From Rhodococcus sp. 14-1411-2a (GTDB lineage: Bacteria; Actinomycetota; Actinomycetes; Mycobacteriales; Mycobacteriaceae), in the NCBI RefSeq assembly GCF_002259485.1, contig NZ_NPGA01000007.1, forward strand, positions 124,001 through 188,000: 64,000 bases of DNA. Direction: 5' to 3'. Numbering within the stretch: the first letter of the stretch is position 1; each line of letters begins with the position of its first letter. This document shows positions 38,292 to 46,559 of this stretch, piece after piece. The notes under the pieces are model-generated. The model saw only the letters and a list, made by a program, of their open reading frames with translations, had not been told where the DNA came from and searched no databases. Position numbers and translations under genes: made by a program.

Positions 38292-39488
38292 GTGCTGCGC
38301 AAGCGTTCGATCTCACGGCAGGTGCTCGACGTCGCCTACGCCGTCGTCTTCGTTCTGCTCATGACGTCGTCCACGCTGTACGGTCCCTACGGTTCCGCCG
38401 GCTTCGGCGTCCTGGTCGGTTTCGGCGTCGCGCTGGCGGTTCGGCGACGGTCACCGCTACTGTCGTTGGCACTGGCCTGGGTGCTGGCCGTCGTGCAGAT
38501 GGTCAGCGGGGTACTCCCCCTCTCTGCAGACATCGCAATCTTCGCGATTCTGTACTGCTCGGCCGCGTACGGCGACAACGTGCTTCGACGCCTCGGGCTC
38601 GCGTCGGCCGTCGCCGGTGGCGTGATAGCGGCTCTGTACCTGGCGTTCGTGGACGGCAATCCGTTCGGCCCGGCCACGGAGGAGGGCTACCAGGAACCCC
38701 GACTCCTACAGTTCGCCTTCCTCCTCGTCGGCCTGTGGGCGATGCTCGGGTTGTCCTGGGCCCTGGGTCGCTTGGCCTATGCCCGGCGCACCGCCATCGA
38801 ATCCGCACACGCGCGTGAGCTCGCGGAAGTACATCAGGCCCGCGCCGAACACGAAGTGGCAATCGAGCAGGAGCGCAACAGAATTGCCCGCGACATGCAC
38901 GACATCGTGGCGCATTCGCTCGCCGTGGTGATCGCGCAGGCCGACGGTGCACGCTATGTCCGCGCCGTCGACCCCGCTGCCGTCGACACTGCCCTGACGA
39001 CCATCTCCGACACCGCGCGCGAAGCACTGTCCGACGTTCGGGTGTTGCTCGGACAGCTGCGCCACAGTCAGGGCGATCTCCCGAACCCCACCCCCGACGA
39101 TCTCGAGCGTCTGTTCGACCAAGTGCGTGCGACCGGCCTGACCATCGACTCGTCGATCGACACCGATTCGGTGTCGTTGGGTGCCGGTGCGCACCTGGCG
39201 CTCTATCGGATCGCGCAGGAATCGCTGACCAATGCCCTACGTCACGGCGACCCCGACAAGCCGGTGACCGTCACCATCGAATCCGACTCTGCCGGCATCG
39301 AACTGACGGTGCGCAACAGTGTGCCCTCGGCGCGTTCGGCGTCGGAATCGGGCGGCCACGGAATCGCCGGTATGAAAGAACGCGCCAGCCTCGCCGGTGG
39401 CATGTGCACCGCGTCCGGCGACGGATCGTCGTGGACCGTGACAGCCTGGCTTCCTGCGGCCGGCTCGTCCACGAAGGGAATCAGCTGA
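38292..39488 (+). CDS. Two-component sensor histidine kinase (NarL/DesK type)
   Basis: 398 residues. About five membrane helices in the first 150 residues lack a large outside loop, so it probably senses the membrane or envelope. The HisKA_3 dimerisation motif ERNRIARDMHDIVAHSLAVVIAQADGARY carries the phosphorylated His. The ATPase part has LYRIAQESLTNALRHG and GGHGIAGMKERASLAGG. The stop overlaps the regulator start (TGATG), so they are coupled. An ABC transporter follows, the usual layout for an antibiotic or envelope-stress response. Confidence 0.92.
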   Translation: MLRKRSISRQVLDVAYAVVFVLLMTSSTLYGPYGSAGFGVLVGFGVALAVRRRSPLLSLALAWVLAVVQMVSGVLPLSADIAIFAILYCSAAYGDNVLRRLGLASAVAGGVIAALYLAFVDGNPFGPATEEGYQEPRLLQFAFLLVGLWAMLGLSWALGRLAYARRTAIESAHARELAEVHQARAEHEVAIEQERNRIARDMHDIVAHSLAVVIAQADGARYVRAVDPAAVDTALTTISDTAREALSDVRVLLGQLRHSQGDLPNPTPDDLERLFDQVRATGLTIDSSIDTDSVSLGAGAHLALYRIAQESLTNALRHGDPDKPVTVTIESDSAGIELTVRNSVPSARSASESGGHGIAGMKERASLAGGMCTASGDGSSWTVTAWLPAAGSSTKGIS

Positions 39489-40147
39489 TGTCCGATCGAA
39501 TCAAGGTAGCGCTGGTCGACGATCAGCAGTTGTTCCGCGCGGGCATTCGCATGCTCATCTCCTCGCAGCCCGATCTGGAGTTCGTCGGTGAGGCGGGCAA
39601 TGGGAAGGAAGCCGTCGAGCTCGCCGCGTCGGCACGTCCCGACGTGATGCTCATGGACGTCCGGATGCCTGTGCTCGACGGTATCGCCGCGACCGAGCAG
39701 ATCGTGGCCGGATCCGATACTCCCCCGCGGATTCTGGTCCTGACGACGTTCGACCTCGACGAGAGTGCGGCGCGAGCGATTCGTTCGGGCGCAAGTGGAT
39801 TCGTACTCAAGGATGCGGACCCGGAATTTCTGCTGGCTGCGATCCGGACGGTTCATGCAGGCAACTCGGTGATCGCCGCGTCGGCGACGACGGGTCTGCT
39901 GGCGCATTTCACGCCGACACCGGTGGTGCCGAAGGTGCCGGCCGAGTTCGCCACCCTCACGGCGCGGGAGAAGGAACTCTTCCGACTGACCGCCCGCGGG
40001 CTGAGCAACTCCGAGATCGCCGAGATGGAATTCCTCAGCGAGGCGACGGTGAAAACGCACATCAGTCGCATCTTCGCCAAGCTGCACCTGCGTGACAGAG
40101 TGCAGTTGGTGGTCTACGCATTCGAGCACGGACTCAACTCGCCTTGA
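39488..40147 (+). CDS. NarL/FixJ-family response regulator
   Basis: 219 residues. The receiver domain shows VALVDDQQLFRAG, the phosphoacceptor Asp in VMLMDVRMPVLDG, and LTTFDLDE and KDADPEFL switch regions. The C-terminal LuxR-type HTH reads LTAREKELFRLTARGLSNSEIAEMEFLSEATVKTHISRIFAKLHLRDRVQLV. The longer frame from 39404 overlaps the kinase and is rejected. It probably controls the ABC transporter 96 bases downstream. Confidence 0.93.
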   Translation: MSDRIKVALVDDQQLFRAGIRMLISSQPDLEFVGEAGNGKEAVELAASARPDVMLMDVRMPVLDGIAATEQIVAGSDTPPRILVLTTFDLDESAARAIRSGASGFVLKDADPEFLLAAIRTVHAGNSVIAASATTGLLAHFTPTPVVPKVPAEFATLTAREKELFRLTARGLSNSEIAEMEFLSEATVKTHISRIFAKLHLRDRVQLVVYAFEHGLNSP

Positions 40148-40243
40148 CCTGCTTGGCACTGACACCGAAGTCATCCTGTAGATGTACGACGCAGAGACTC
40201 GCGCCTGATTACTCGGGGCCGCTGAGTTCATAGCGTTGTGGGC

Positions 40244-40996
40244 ATGACGATCACAGCAGGCCCTGTTGCCCGGGCATTCCAAGTCAGCAAACATTTCGGC
40301 GACTCGACCAATCCGGTGAGCGCCCTCGACAACGTCTCTCTCGACATTCACGGCGGCCAGTTCACCGCCATCATGGGACCGTCCGGTTCCGGCAAATCGA
40401 CCCTGATGCATGTGATGGCGGGATTGGACAACGCCAGCTCGGGTCATCTGATGCTGGCCGGTGCAGACATCACCTCGGCCAACGACGACGCACTGACCAC
40501 GCTGCGGCGCAAGCAGGTCGGCTTCATCTTCCAGTCCTTCAATCTCGTTCCCACCCTCGATGTTCGGGGCAACATCCTGCTGCCGTTCGAGCTCGACGGC
40601 CGCGCACCCACCGCCGAGGAGGCGGCCTGGATCGAGCAGCTCATCGACACTCTGGGGTTGCAGGCGCGGGTGAACCACCGGCCGCATCAGCTCTCGGGTG
40701 GGCAGCAGCAGCGCGTCGCGATCGCCCGCGCGCTGGGGACCCGTCCACATCTGATCTTCGCCGACGAACCCACCGGCAATCTCGATTCCCGCACCGGCCG
40801 TGAGGTTCTCGGCCTTCTCGCTGCGGCGGTGCGCGAGTACGGCCAGTCGATCGTGATGGTCACCCACGACCCCATCGCGGCGAGCTACGCCGATCGCATC
40901 GTCTTCCTCGCCGACGGTCACATCGTCAACGAACTGGGGCGTTCGAGTGCGGAACAGGTTTCGAGCTACATGCTGGGAATGGAGAGCGTCCGATGA
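40244..40996 (+). CDS. ABC transporter ATP-binding protein (MacB/LolD type)
   Basis: 250 residues from the ATG at 40244; a GTG six bases earlier is possible. Walker [11 protein letters not shown]-loop [18 protein letters not shown], signature [15 protein letters not shown] and Walker [17 protein letters not shown] are complete. The type pairs with FtsX-like permeases and works as an exporter or mechanotransducer for peptides, lipids or antibiotics. The stop overlaps the permease start by four bases. The upstream two-component system suggests inducible resistance or envelope repair. Confidence 0.92.
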   Translation: MTITAGPVARAFQVSKHFGDSTNPVSALDNVSLDIHGGQFTAIMGPSGSGKSTLMHVMAGLDNASSGHLMLAGADITSANDDALTTLRRKQVGFIFQSFNLVPTLDVRGNILLPFELDGRAPTAEEAAWIEQLIDTLGLQARVNHRPHQLSGGQQQRVAIARALGTRPHLIFADEPTGNLDSRTGREVLGLLAAAVREYGQSIVMVTHDPIAASYADRIVFLADGHIVNELGRSSAEQVSSYMLGMESVR

Positions 40997-42372
40997 GTGG
41001 GTTGACGTCGGCTCAGGCGTCGAAGGAGCACGGTGCCAGTCTGCTGGTGACCTCGCTCGCGTCGTTCTTCGGTGTGGTGTTGATTCAGGCGACGGCCTTT
41101 CTGGTCGACATCTTCGGCGAGATGGAGGGTGCTGCCATCACCGCGCTGTACAGCGTGGCGCTCGTGTTCATCGGTCTCGCCCTGTATGTCGCGGCGGTGG
41201 TCACCTCGAACACGTTCGCGACGATCGTCGCGGGCCGCACCCGCACCATCGCCCTTCTGCGCCTACTGGGTGCCCGGGCGCGTGACCTGCGTCGATCGGT
41301 GGCCAGGGAAGGCTTCCTCGTCGGATTGTTCGGTGGTGCACTCGGTTCGGTTCTCGGTGTCGGAGCCAGTCATCTCGCGCGAGCCGTTGCGGTCTCGGCC
41401 GGTCAGCTGCCGGACGTGGAGTACACGTCCGTCCAACCGCTGGTGATCCTGCCGGTGGTCATCGTGGTGCTGACGACGACTCTCGCGTCCTACGTCGGGT
41501 CTCGAAAAGTGCTGGACGTGACTCCGGTTCAGGCAACCGGGGGTGCCGTGGACACGGGAGTGGAGGCTCCGCGGTCGCGTCGAATCAGGACGGGCATGTC
41601 GATCGTGCTGATCGCCGGCGGAGTGGCACTGCTCGGCCTCGGAATCCTGATCGGGATGGTGAACCCGACGGGTGTGCTGGTCGCGTTCCTCGGCGGTGTC
41701 GCCTCGTTCACCGGCATCATGGTCGGCGCCTATCGAATTCTGCCCGCGACGCTGAGGCTGGTCGGGAAACTGTTCGGACGCGGACCTGCAGCAAAATTGG
41801 CCTCGGCCAACGCAATTCGCTATCCGGATCGCAGCACCCGCACCGCGGTGGGATTGCTGATCGGGGTGACGCTGGTGACCACGTTCGCGGTCGCGATGTA
41901 CAGCTACCGGGCGATGCTCGTCAACGAGTTCGACGAAGCCTCCGTCGACCAGGTCCTCACCGTGACAGTGGGAATCATGACCGGACTCATCGGCTTCTCG
42001 GCTGTGATCGCGGCAGTCGGGATGGTGAACAACCTGCTGCTGAGCATTCTGCAGCGCACCCGAGAGATCGGTCTGTTGCGTGCACTCGGATTCACCCGCA
42101 AGCAGATTCGGTCGATGATCGTCTCGGAGAGCAGCCAGATGGTGGTCGCCTCGATGGGCTTCGGGCTGATCCTCGGCATCGGATACGGCTGGGCCGCAGC
42201 ACAATCGCTGCTCGGCTCACTGGATTCACGCGGACTCACGGCTCCCACTCTGCCGTGGGCTGTGATCGCTGGAACCGTGCTGTGCGGTGGCCTCCTCGCA
42301 CTCGGGGCATCACTGACTCCGGCACGACGGGCGAATCGAATTTCGCCGGTGGTCGCGTTGGCGGATGCCTAG
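40993..42372 (+). CDS. FtsX-like ABC transporter permease
   Basis: 459 residues with about eight membrane helices arranged in two FtsX-like sets. The first set covers residues 15–170. The second is near the C-terminus: MVNNLLLSILQRTREIGLLRALGFTRKQIRSMIVSESSQMVV and PARRANRISPVVALADA. RTREIGLLRALG is the conserved coupling helix. It lacks a large outside domain, so it resembles short BceB-like exporters rather than MacB. It pairs with the adjacent ATPase. Confidence 0.9.
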   Translation: MSGLTSAQASKEHGASLLVTSLASFFGVVLIQATAFLVDIFGEMEGAAITALYSVALVFIGLALYVAAVVTSNTFATIVAGRTRTIALLRLLGARARDLRRSVAREGFLVGLFGGALGSVLGVGASHLARAVAVSAGQLPDVEYTSVQPLVILPVVIVVLTTTLASYVGSRKVLDVTPVQATGGAVDTGVEAPRSRRIRTGMSIVLIAGGVALLGLGILIGMVNPTGVLVAFLGGVASFTGIMVGAYRILPATLRLVGKLFGRGPAAKLASANAIRYPDRSTRTAVGLLIGVTLVTTFAVAMYSYRAMLVNEFDEASVDQVLTVTVGIMTGLIGFSAVIAAVGMVNNLLLSILQRTREIGLLRALGFTRKQIRSMIVSESSQMVVASMGFGLILGIGYGWAAAQSLLGSLDSRGLTAPTLPWAVIAGTVLCGGLLALGASLTPARRANRISPVVALADA

Positions 42373-42405
42373 CCTCGTGTTCGACAGTGCTGGGTGATGC
42401 TGGCC

Positions 42406-42483
42406 GGGCAGGGTTGCGCACTAGCGACGCCGATCGACGGGATTCCGTCGATCGGCCGTCGTTGTGTGCACTGGTGCCCACTC
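42406..42483 (+). repeat. 78-base direct repeat, left copy (with hairpin)
   Basis: Matches 43450–43527 at 73 of 78 positions in the same orientation. It contains a perfect 12-base hairpin, GCCGATCGACGG / CCGTCGATCGGC, around a 4-base loop (GATT), followed by TCGTTGTGTGCACTGGTGCC. It starts 34 bases after the permease stop and brackets the DUF559 gene together with the right copy. Confidence 0.9.
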
Positions 42484-42497
42484 TGCCGGGCACTGCC

Positions 42498-42525
42498 TGT
42501 GGATAACGTCATCGAGTTATCCACA
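42498..42525. promoter_or_regulatory. Two inverted perfect DnaA-box sequences
   Basis: TGTGGATAA (42498–42506) and TTATCCACA (42517–42525) face each other, forming a 10-base inverted repeat with an 8-base spacer. Each is an exact match to the consensus DnaA box. They lie 50–80 bases before the chosen start of the DUF559 gene, or overlap it if the GTG at 42499 is used. Confidence 0.55.
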
Positions 42526-42576
42526 ATTGCGAGATTGCCACTGTTGCAGAGGCTCCTCAGCCGCAACGGTGTAGCC

Positions 42577-43434
42577 ATGGGGGTTTACACAGTGCAGCAA
42601 TTGGTGGCGCAGGGGCTCAGTACGAGCGGCATTTCGAGACGGTCGCGGTCGGGGGAGCTCGTGCGCCTGCTGCCGAAGGTCTACGCGACGGAGAAACCGG
42701 ACTACCTCGGACTGTGCACCGGTGCGCTTCTGTGGAAACCGGACGCCGTGCTGAGCCACGACAGTGCGGCCTGGTTGTGGGGACTGATCGACTACGAACC
42801 GCGACTCGTCTCCGTCACGGTGGCCCCGAACGTCCAGTCGAGATCGGTGCCGTGGGTTCGAGTTCATCGCCGACGCCTCGTCGAGGTCCAGCTCCACCGA
42901 GGCCTGCGAGTGGTGTCGCTGGAGCAGACATTCGTCGACGTCGCGACCTCGTTGTCGACGCCCGATCTCGAGAAATTCTTCGACGACGCCATCGACCATC
43001 ATCTGCCGTGGCGACGGTTTGCCGCACTGTGTGACACGTCGAAGGGAATGCACGGGATGGCTTCCGTCCGGAAGCAGCTTCGAACGTGCTGCCCGAGAAC
43101 ACGATCAGAGCCGGAGCGCGTAGTAGCGCGGGCGTTGACAGCCCGCAACTTCACGATGGAGATCAATGCGCGCGTCGGGAAGTTCTACGGCGACTTGGTC
43201 GACTTTTCCGCACGAGTCATCGTCGAAATCGATGGCCGAGAGTTCCACACGGATCCCGCCACGTTCAACAACGATCGTCGACGCCAGAACGAGTTGGTGC
43301 TCGATGGATGGTTGGTGCTGCGCTACTCGGCGGCCACAGCGCTTGCCGACCTCGATCGCGTCGTGGACGAAATCATCACCGTGGTGCGGCGTCGCCGGAA
43401 GTCGATCGCAGCGACCGACCGTCGACTCCCGTGA
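42577..43434 (+). CDS. AbiEi-like antitoxin domain fused to DUF559 endonuclease fold
   Basis: 285 residues from the ATG at 42577; a GTG at 42499 would add 26. The N-terminal 60 residues follow the AbiEi winged-helix pattern (GVYTVQQLVAQGLSTSGISRRSRSGELVRLLPKVYA). The middle has LSHDSAAWLWGL and SVTVAP as in type IV antitoxin-like proteins. The C-terminus is a Vsr/PD-(D/E)XK-like DUF559: YGDLVDFSARVIVEIDGREFHTD and a late RRQNELVLDGWLVLRYSA, with Asp, Glu and Arg in place. It is a single gene with no toxin partner (no AbiEii). Proteins of this build are common in actinobacteria but uncharacterised. The flanking repeats suggest it moves or was inserted as a cassette. Confidence 0.8.
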   Translation: MGVYTVQQLVAQGLSTSGISRRSRSGELVRLLPKVYATEKPDYLGLCTGALLWKPDAVLSHDSAAWLWGLIDYEPRLVSVTVAPNVQSRSVPWVRVHRRRLVEVQLHRGLRVVSLEQTFVDVATSLSTPDLEKFFDDAIDHHLPWRRFAALCDTSKGMHGMASVRKQLRTCCPRTRSEPERVVARALTARNFTMEINARVGKFYGDLVDFSARVIVEIDGREFHTDPATFNNDRRRQNELVLDGWLVLRYSAATALADLDRVVDEIITVVRRRRKSIAATDRRLP

Positions 43435-43449
43435 ATACGCGGCTGCAGC

Positions 43450-43527
43450 GGGCAGGGTTGCACCCTATCGACGCCGATCGACGGGATTCCGTCGATCGGC
43501 GATCGTTGTGTGCACTGGTGCCCACTC
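43450..43527 (+). repeat. 78-base direct repeat, right copy (with hairpin)
   Basis: Same sequence as 42406–42483 with five differences, none inside the hairpin. It lies 15 bases after the DUF559 stop and 11 bases before the end of egtD. Confidence 0.9.
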
Positions 43528-43538
43528 CGGTGGATCCG

Positions 43539-44507
43539 CTACCCGTCCTTCCGCGCAAGAATGAGTGCGAAGCGGGAATCGGCGTCGGACCAGAGATGGT
43601 CGACGCCGAATCCCGCCGCCGCGAGTTCCTCGGTGATGCCCTCCGGCCGGAATTTCGCCGAGATCTCGGTGCGGAGGTCCTCACCGGCGTCGAAGTGCAC
43701 CTGCAGATCGAGGTCGGCGAGGTACACCTCCTGCGGCGCGTTTGCGCGTAGCCGCATCTCGATCCACTCCTGCTCGGCATTCCACAGCGCGACATGCTCG
43801 AAGGCATCGGGATCGAAGTTGCCGCCCAGGCGAGAGTTGATCACCGACAACACGTTTCGGTTGAACTTCGCAGTCACTCCAGCGGCGTCGTCGTAGGCCG
43901 GAACGAGAACCTTCGGATCGATCACCAGACCGACACCGAGCAACAGATACTCGCCCGGATCCAGGGCGTCGGCGATGGCTCCGAGAAACTCCCGGCGTTC
44001 CTCGGGGATCAGGTTGCCGAGGGTCCCGCCCAGGAATGCGATCGTCCGTGCCTGGCCACTGGGCAGATTGTGCAGCGTGTCGGTGAAATCGCTGACGATG
44101 CCGCGCACCTCGAGCGCCGGGAATTCGTGCGAGATCTGCTCGATGGCACCCTCGAGGGCCGTGACGGATACATCCTGCGGTACATAGGTTTCGAGCGATC
44201 CATGCTTCACCCCGGCGGAGAGCAGGATTTTCGTCTTCTCCGACGAGCCGGAGCCCAGTACGATCAACATCGTCGATCCGGTTGCTTCGGCGACGTCCAA
44301 GGCGTGCTCCTCGAGGAGGGCGCGCTCGGTACGCGTCGGGTAGTACTCCGGCAGCACCGTGATCTGCTCGAAGAGCTCGCTGCCCAGCGCGTCGTAGAAG
44401 TACTTGGGCGAGAGCCACTTCGGGTCGGCAGTGAGACCGTCCCGCACGTCCTTACGCAACTCGTCGAGCAATGCTGTGTCGGCCAGATGTACGTCCACCG
44501 TGCTCAT
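43539..44507 (-). CDS. egtD: Histidine N-alpha-methyltransferase EgtD
   Basis: 322 residues. The pattern LSPKYFYDALGSELFEQITVLPEYYPTRTERALL is diagnostic for EgtD. MLIVLGSGSSEKTKILL is the SAM site, and FLGGTLGNLIPEERREFL and YLLLGVGLVIDPKVLVPAYDD follow. It trimethylates histidine to hercynine, the first committed step of ergothioneine synthesis. It is last of the minus-strand run egtA-B-C-D, 9 bases after egtC. Confidence 0.96.
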   Translation of the reverse strand: MSTVDVHLADTALLDELRKDVRDGLTADPKWLSPKYFYDALGSELFEQITVLPEYYPTRTERALLEEHALDVAEATGSTMLIVLGSGSSEKTKILLSAGVKHGSLETYVPQDVSVTALEGAIEQISHEFPALEVRGIVSDFTDTLHNLPSGQARTIAFLGGTLGNLIPEERREFLGAIADALDPGEYLLLGVGLVIDPKVLVPAYDDAAGVTAKFNRNVLSVINSRLGGNFDPDAFEHVALWNAEQEWIEMRLRANAPQEVYLADLDLQVHFDAGEDLRTEISAKFRPEGITEELAAAGFGVDHLWSDADSRFALILARKDG

Positions 44508-44516
44508 GACGCTCCT

Positions 44517-45254
44517 TTATGATTCCAGGCTGGAAATGGTGAGATCGGTTGTCGTGGCGACGACCATGCGTCGGTCGTCGATGAAAATCCAGTCGGGTCG
44601 ATCGTCGAGGGGTTCGGAGGCGATCGTCACCGAATCGGTCCGCAGAACCGACAGCGAATGATGCACCGCCGTGGCGTACATGCTCTGGCCGTCCGACAGC
44701 AGAAAATTCAAGCGCGCCTTGGGCGAGGTTGCGAGAACCCTGCGGACCAGCATGCGCAGTGCCGACTCGGGATCGTGGGTGCGCAGCAGGTTCTGCAGCA
44801 CGACCCACAGAGCGGCGGCATCGGTCGGCGCAGGTAATGCGAGCGCGTCGACGGGCGGCACCTCCGACCACAGGTCGGCCATCGACTGCGGCCAGCCGAA
44901 CACCACACCGTTGTGGCTGAACGCCCAACGGCCGTCGGTGAAGGGGGCGCAGGCGCTGCGTTCCACCGGCATTCCCACGGTCGCCGATCGCACCGCCGCG
45001 ATCACCGACGTCGAATCGATCTGCGGCAGAACATCGTCCACCGCCGGATCGGTCCAGATGGGCATGGGATTGCGGTAGCTGTGCGCGGCTGCGTCGCCGT
45101 CCCACCACGCGACACCGAATCCGTCGGCATTGATGGTGCCGCCGCCGCGCATGTCGCTGGGGGCATACGCCTGCACACGCAGACTGTGTTCACCGTCGGT
45201 GAGCACTCCCCCGACGGACGTGCGGGGGCCGAGATACCCGAGATGACGGCACAT
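44517..45254 (-). CDS. egtC: Ergothioneine amidohydrolase EgtC
   Basis: 245 residues of class II glutamine amidotransferase type. The protein starts MCRHLGYLGP, placing the catalytic Cys at residue 2. NADGFGVAWW, AVRSATVG and FSHNGVVFGWP form the active-site shell. EgtC removes the gamma-glutamyl group from gamma-glutamyl-hercynylcysteine sulfoxide. It directly follows egtB without a gap. Confidence 0.95.
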   Translation of the reverse strand: MCRHLGYLGPRTSVGGVLTDGEHSLRVQAYAPSDMRGGGTINADGFGVAWWDGDAAAHSYRNPMPIWTDPAVDDVLPQIDSTSVIAAVRSATVGMPVERSACAPFTDGRWAFSHNGVVFGWPQSMADLWSEVPPVDALALPAPTDAAALWVVLQNLLRTHDPESALRMLVRRVLATSPKARLNFLLSDGQSMYATAVHHSLSVLRTDSVTIASEPLDDRPDWIFIDDRRMVVATTTDLTISSLES

Positions 45255-46559
45255 TCAGCTGGGCTCGACGTCTCGGGCCAACCGGAACCCACTGAAGATC
45301 TGGCGACGGATCGGGTGGTCCCAGTTACGGAACGTGCCCCGGCACGCCACCTCGTCGGTGCCGAACGACCCGCCGCGCAACACCTTGTAGTCGCCACGGA
45401 GAAACACCTCGGAGTACTCGGCGTACGGGAAGGCCTCGAAGCCGGGGTACGGCTCGAAATCGGAGGAGGTCCACTCCCACACGTCACCGATGAGTTGGTG
45501 CACGCCTGCTGCAGAGGCACCGTCGGGATACGCGCCGACGTCTGCCGGTTCCAGATGCCGTTGATTCAAATTGGCATGTACCGCAGTGGGTTCGGCGTCG
45601 CCCCACGGGTAGGCGTTGCTGGTGCGGGTCTCGGCGTCGAATCGCGCAGCTTTCTCCCACTCCGCCTCCGTCGGCAGACGCTTGCCTGCCCACCGCGCGT
45701 AGGCGTCGGCTTCGAACCAGCACACGTGCACGACGGGCTGATCCGGGCGCACCGGACGGCGCACTCCGAAACTCCGACGCCACCAGGTGCCGTCGGAGTC
45801 GGACTCCCAGAACTGCGGCGCGGTCAGGTTCGCGTCGACGCGATGCTGCCACCCCTTGTCGGTCCACAGCTCGCGGCGTTCGTAACCGCCGTCGGCAATG
45901 AAGTCCATGAACTGCGCGTTGGTGATCGGGGCTCGGTCGATGGCGAACGTCGGCACGTGCACCGTGTGGGCCGGTCGCTCGTTGTCGAGAGCCCACGGAT
46001 CGAGCGAGGTCCCCATCGAGAACGATCCACCGGCGATGACGGCCTCGCCCGACACCGGTGTGGCCGAACTGGGAGGCGCAGGAGCGGTCAGAACCGCAGG
46101 TCCCGAACGCAGTTGATGGGTCGCGAGCATGGTCTCGTCGTGTTGCTGCTCGTGCTGGGCGATCATGCCGAACGCGAAGCCATGTTTCTCGACCGGCCTA
46201 CCCTCGAAAGTGCTGTGGTCGAGTACATCCCAGGCCTTGTCACGGACGGTCTGGACGTAGACGCGCGCCTCGTCCGGAGTGAGCAGCGGAAGCGACGTAC
46301 GCGAGGAACGAGAGTGCTTGAAGGCGTCGTACAGCTCGTCGATGTCGGGACGCACCGGATCCCGTCCACCGACATCACGGACGAGCCAGAGCTCTTCCTG
46401 GCTACCGATGTGGGCGAGATCCCAGACCAGCGGGCTCATCAACGGCGAATGCTGCGACATCAGTTCGGTCTCGTCCACGCAATCGGTGAGCGCCGCACTG
46501 CGGGCTCGGCTGCGCGTGAGGACCGTTTCTATCCTGTTCCTGAGTTGTTCGGCGCTCAC
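45255..46559 (-). CDS. egtB: Iron-dependent sulfoxide synthase EgtB
   Basis: 434 residues from the GTG at 46559, which overlaps the egtA stop; the longer frame is rejected. The N-terminal DinB-like domain supplies the iron ligands: LVWDLAHIGSQEELWLVRD and AQHEQQHDETML (HxxxH). The C-terminal formylglycine-generating-enzyme-like domain shows GGSFSMGTS, CWFEADAYARWAGKRLPTEAEWEKAAR, GDVWEWTSSDFEPYPGF and VLRGGSFGT. It joins hercynine to gamma-glutamylcysteine with oxygen. Confidence 0.96.
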   Translation of the reverse strand: MSAEQLRNRIETVLTRSRARSAALTDCVDETELMSQHSPLMSPLVWDLAHIGSQEELWLVRDVGGRDPVRPDIDELYDAFKHSRSSRTSLPLLTPDEARVYVQTVRDKAWDVLDHSTFEGRPVEKHGFAFGMIAQHEQQHDETMLATHQLRSGPAVLTAPAPPSSATPVSGEAVIAGGSFSMGTSLDPWALDNERPAHTVHVPTFAIDRAPITNAQFMDFIADGGYERRELWTDKGWQHRVDANLTAPQFWESDSDGTWWRRSFGVRRPVRPDQPVVHVCWFEADAYARWAGKRLPTEAEWEKAARFDAETRTSNAYPWGDAEPTAVHANLNQRHLEPADVGAYPDGASAAGVHQLIGDVWEWTSSDFEPYPGFEAFPYAEYSEVFLRGDYKVLRGGSFGTDEVACRGTFRNWDHPIRRQIFSGFRLARDVEPS

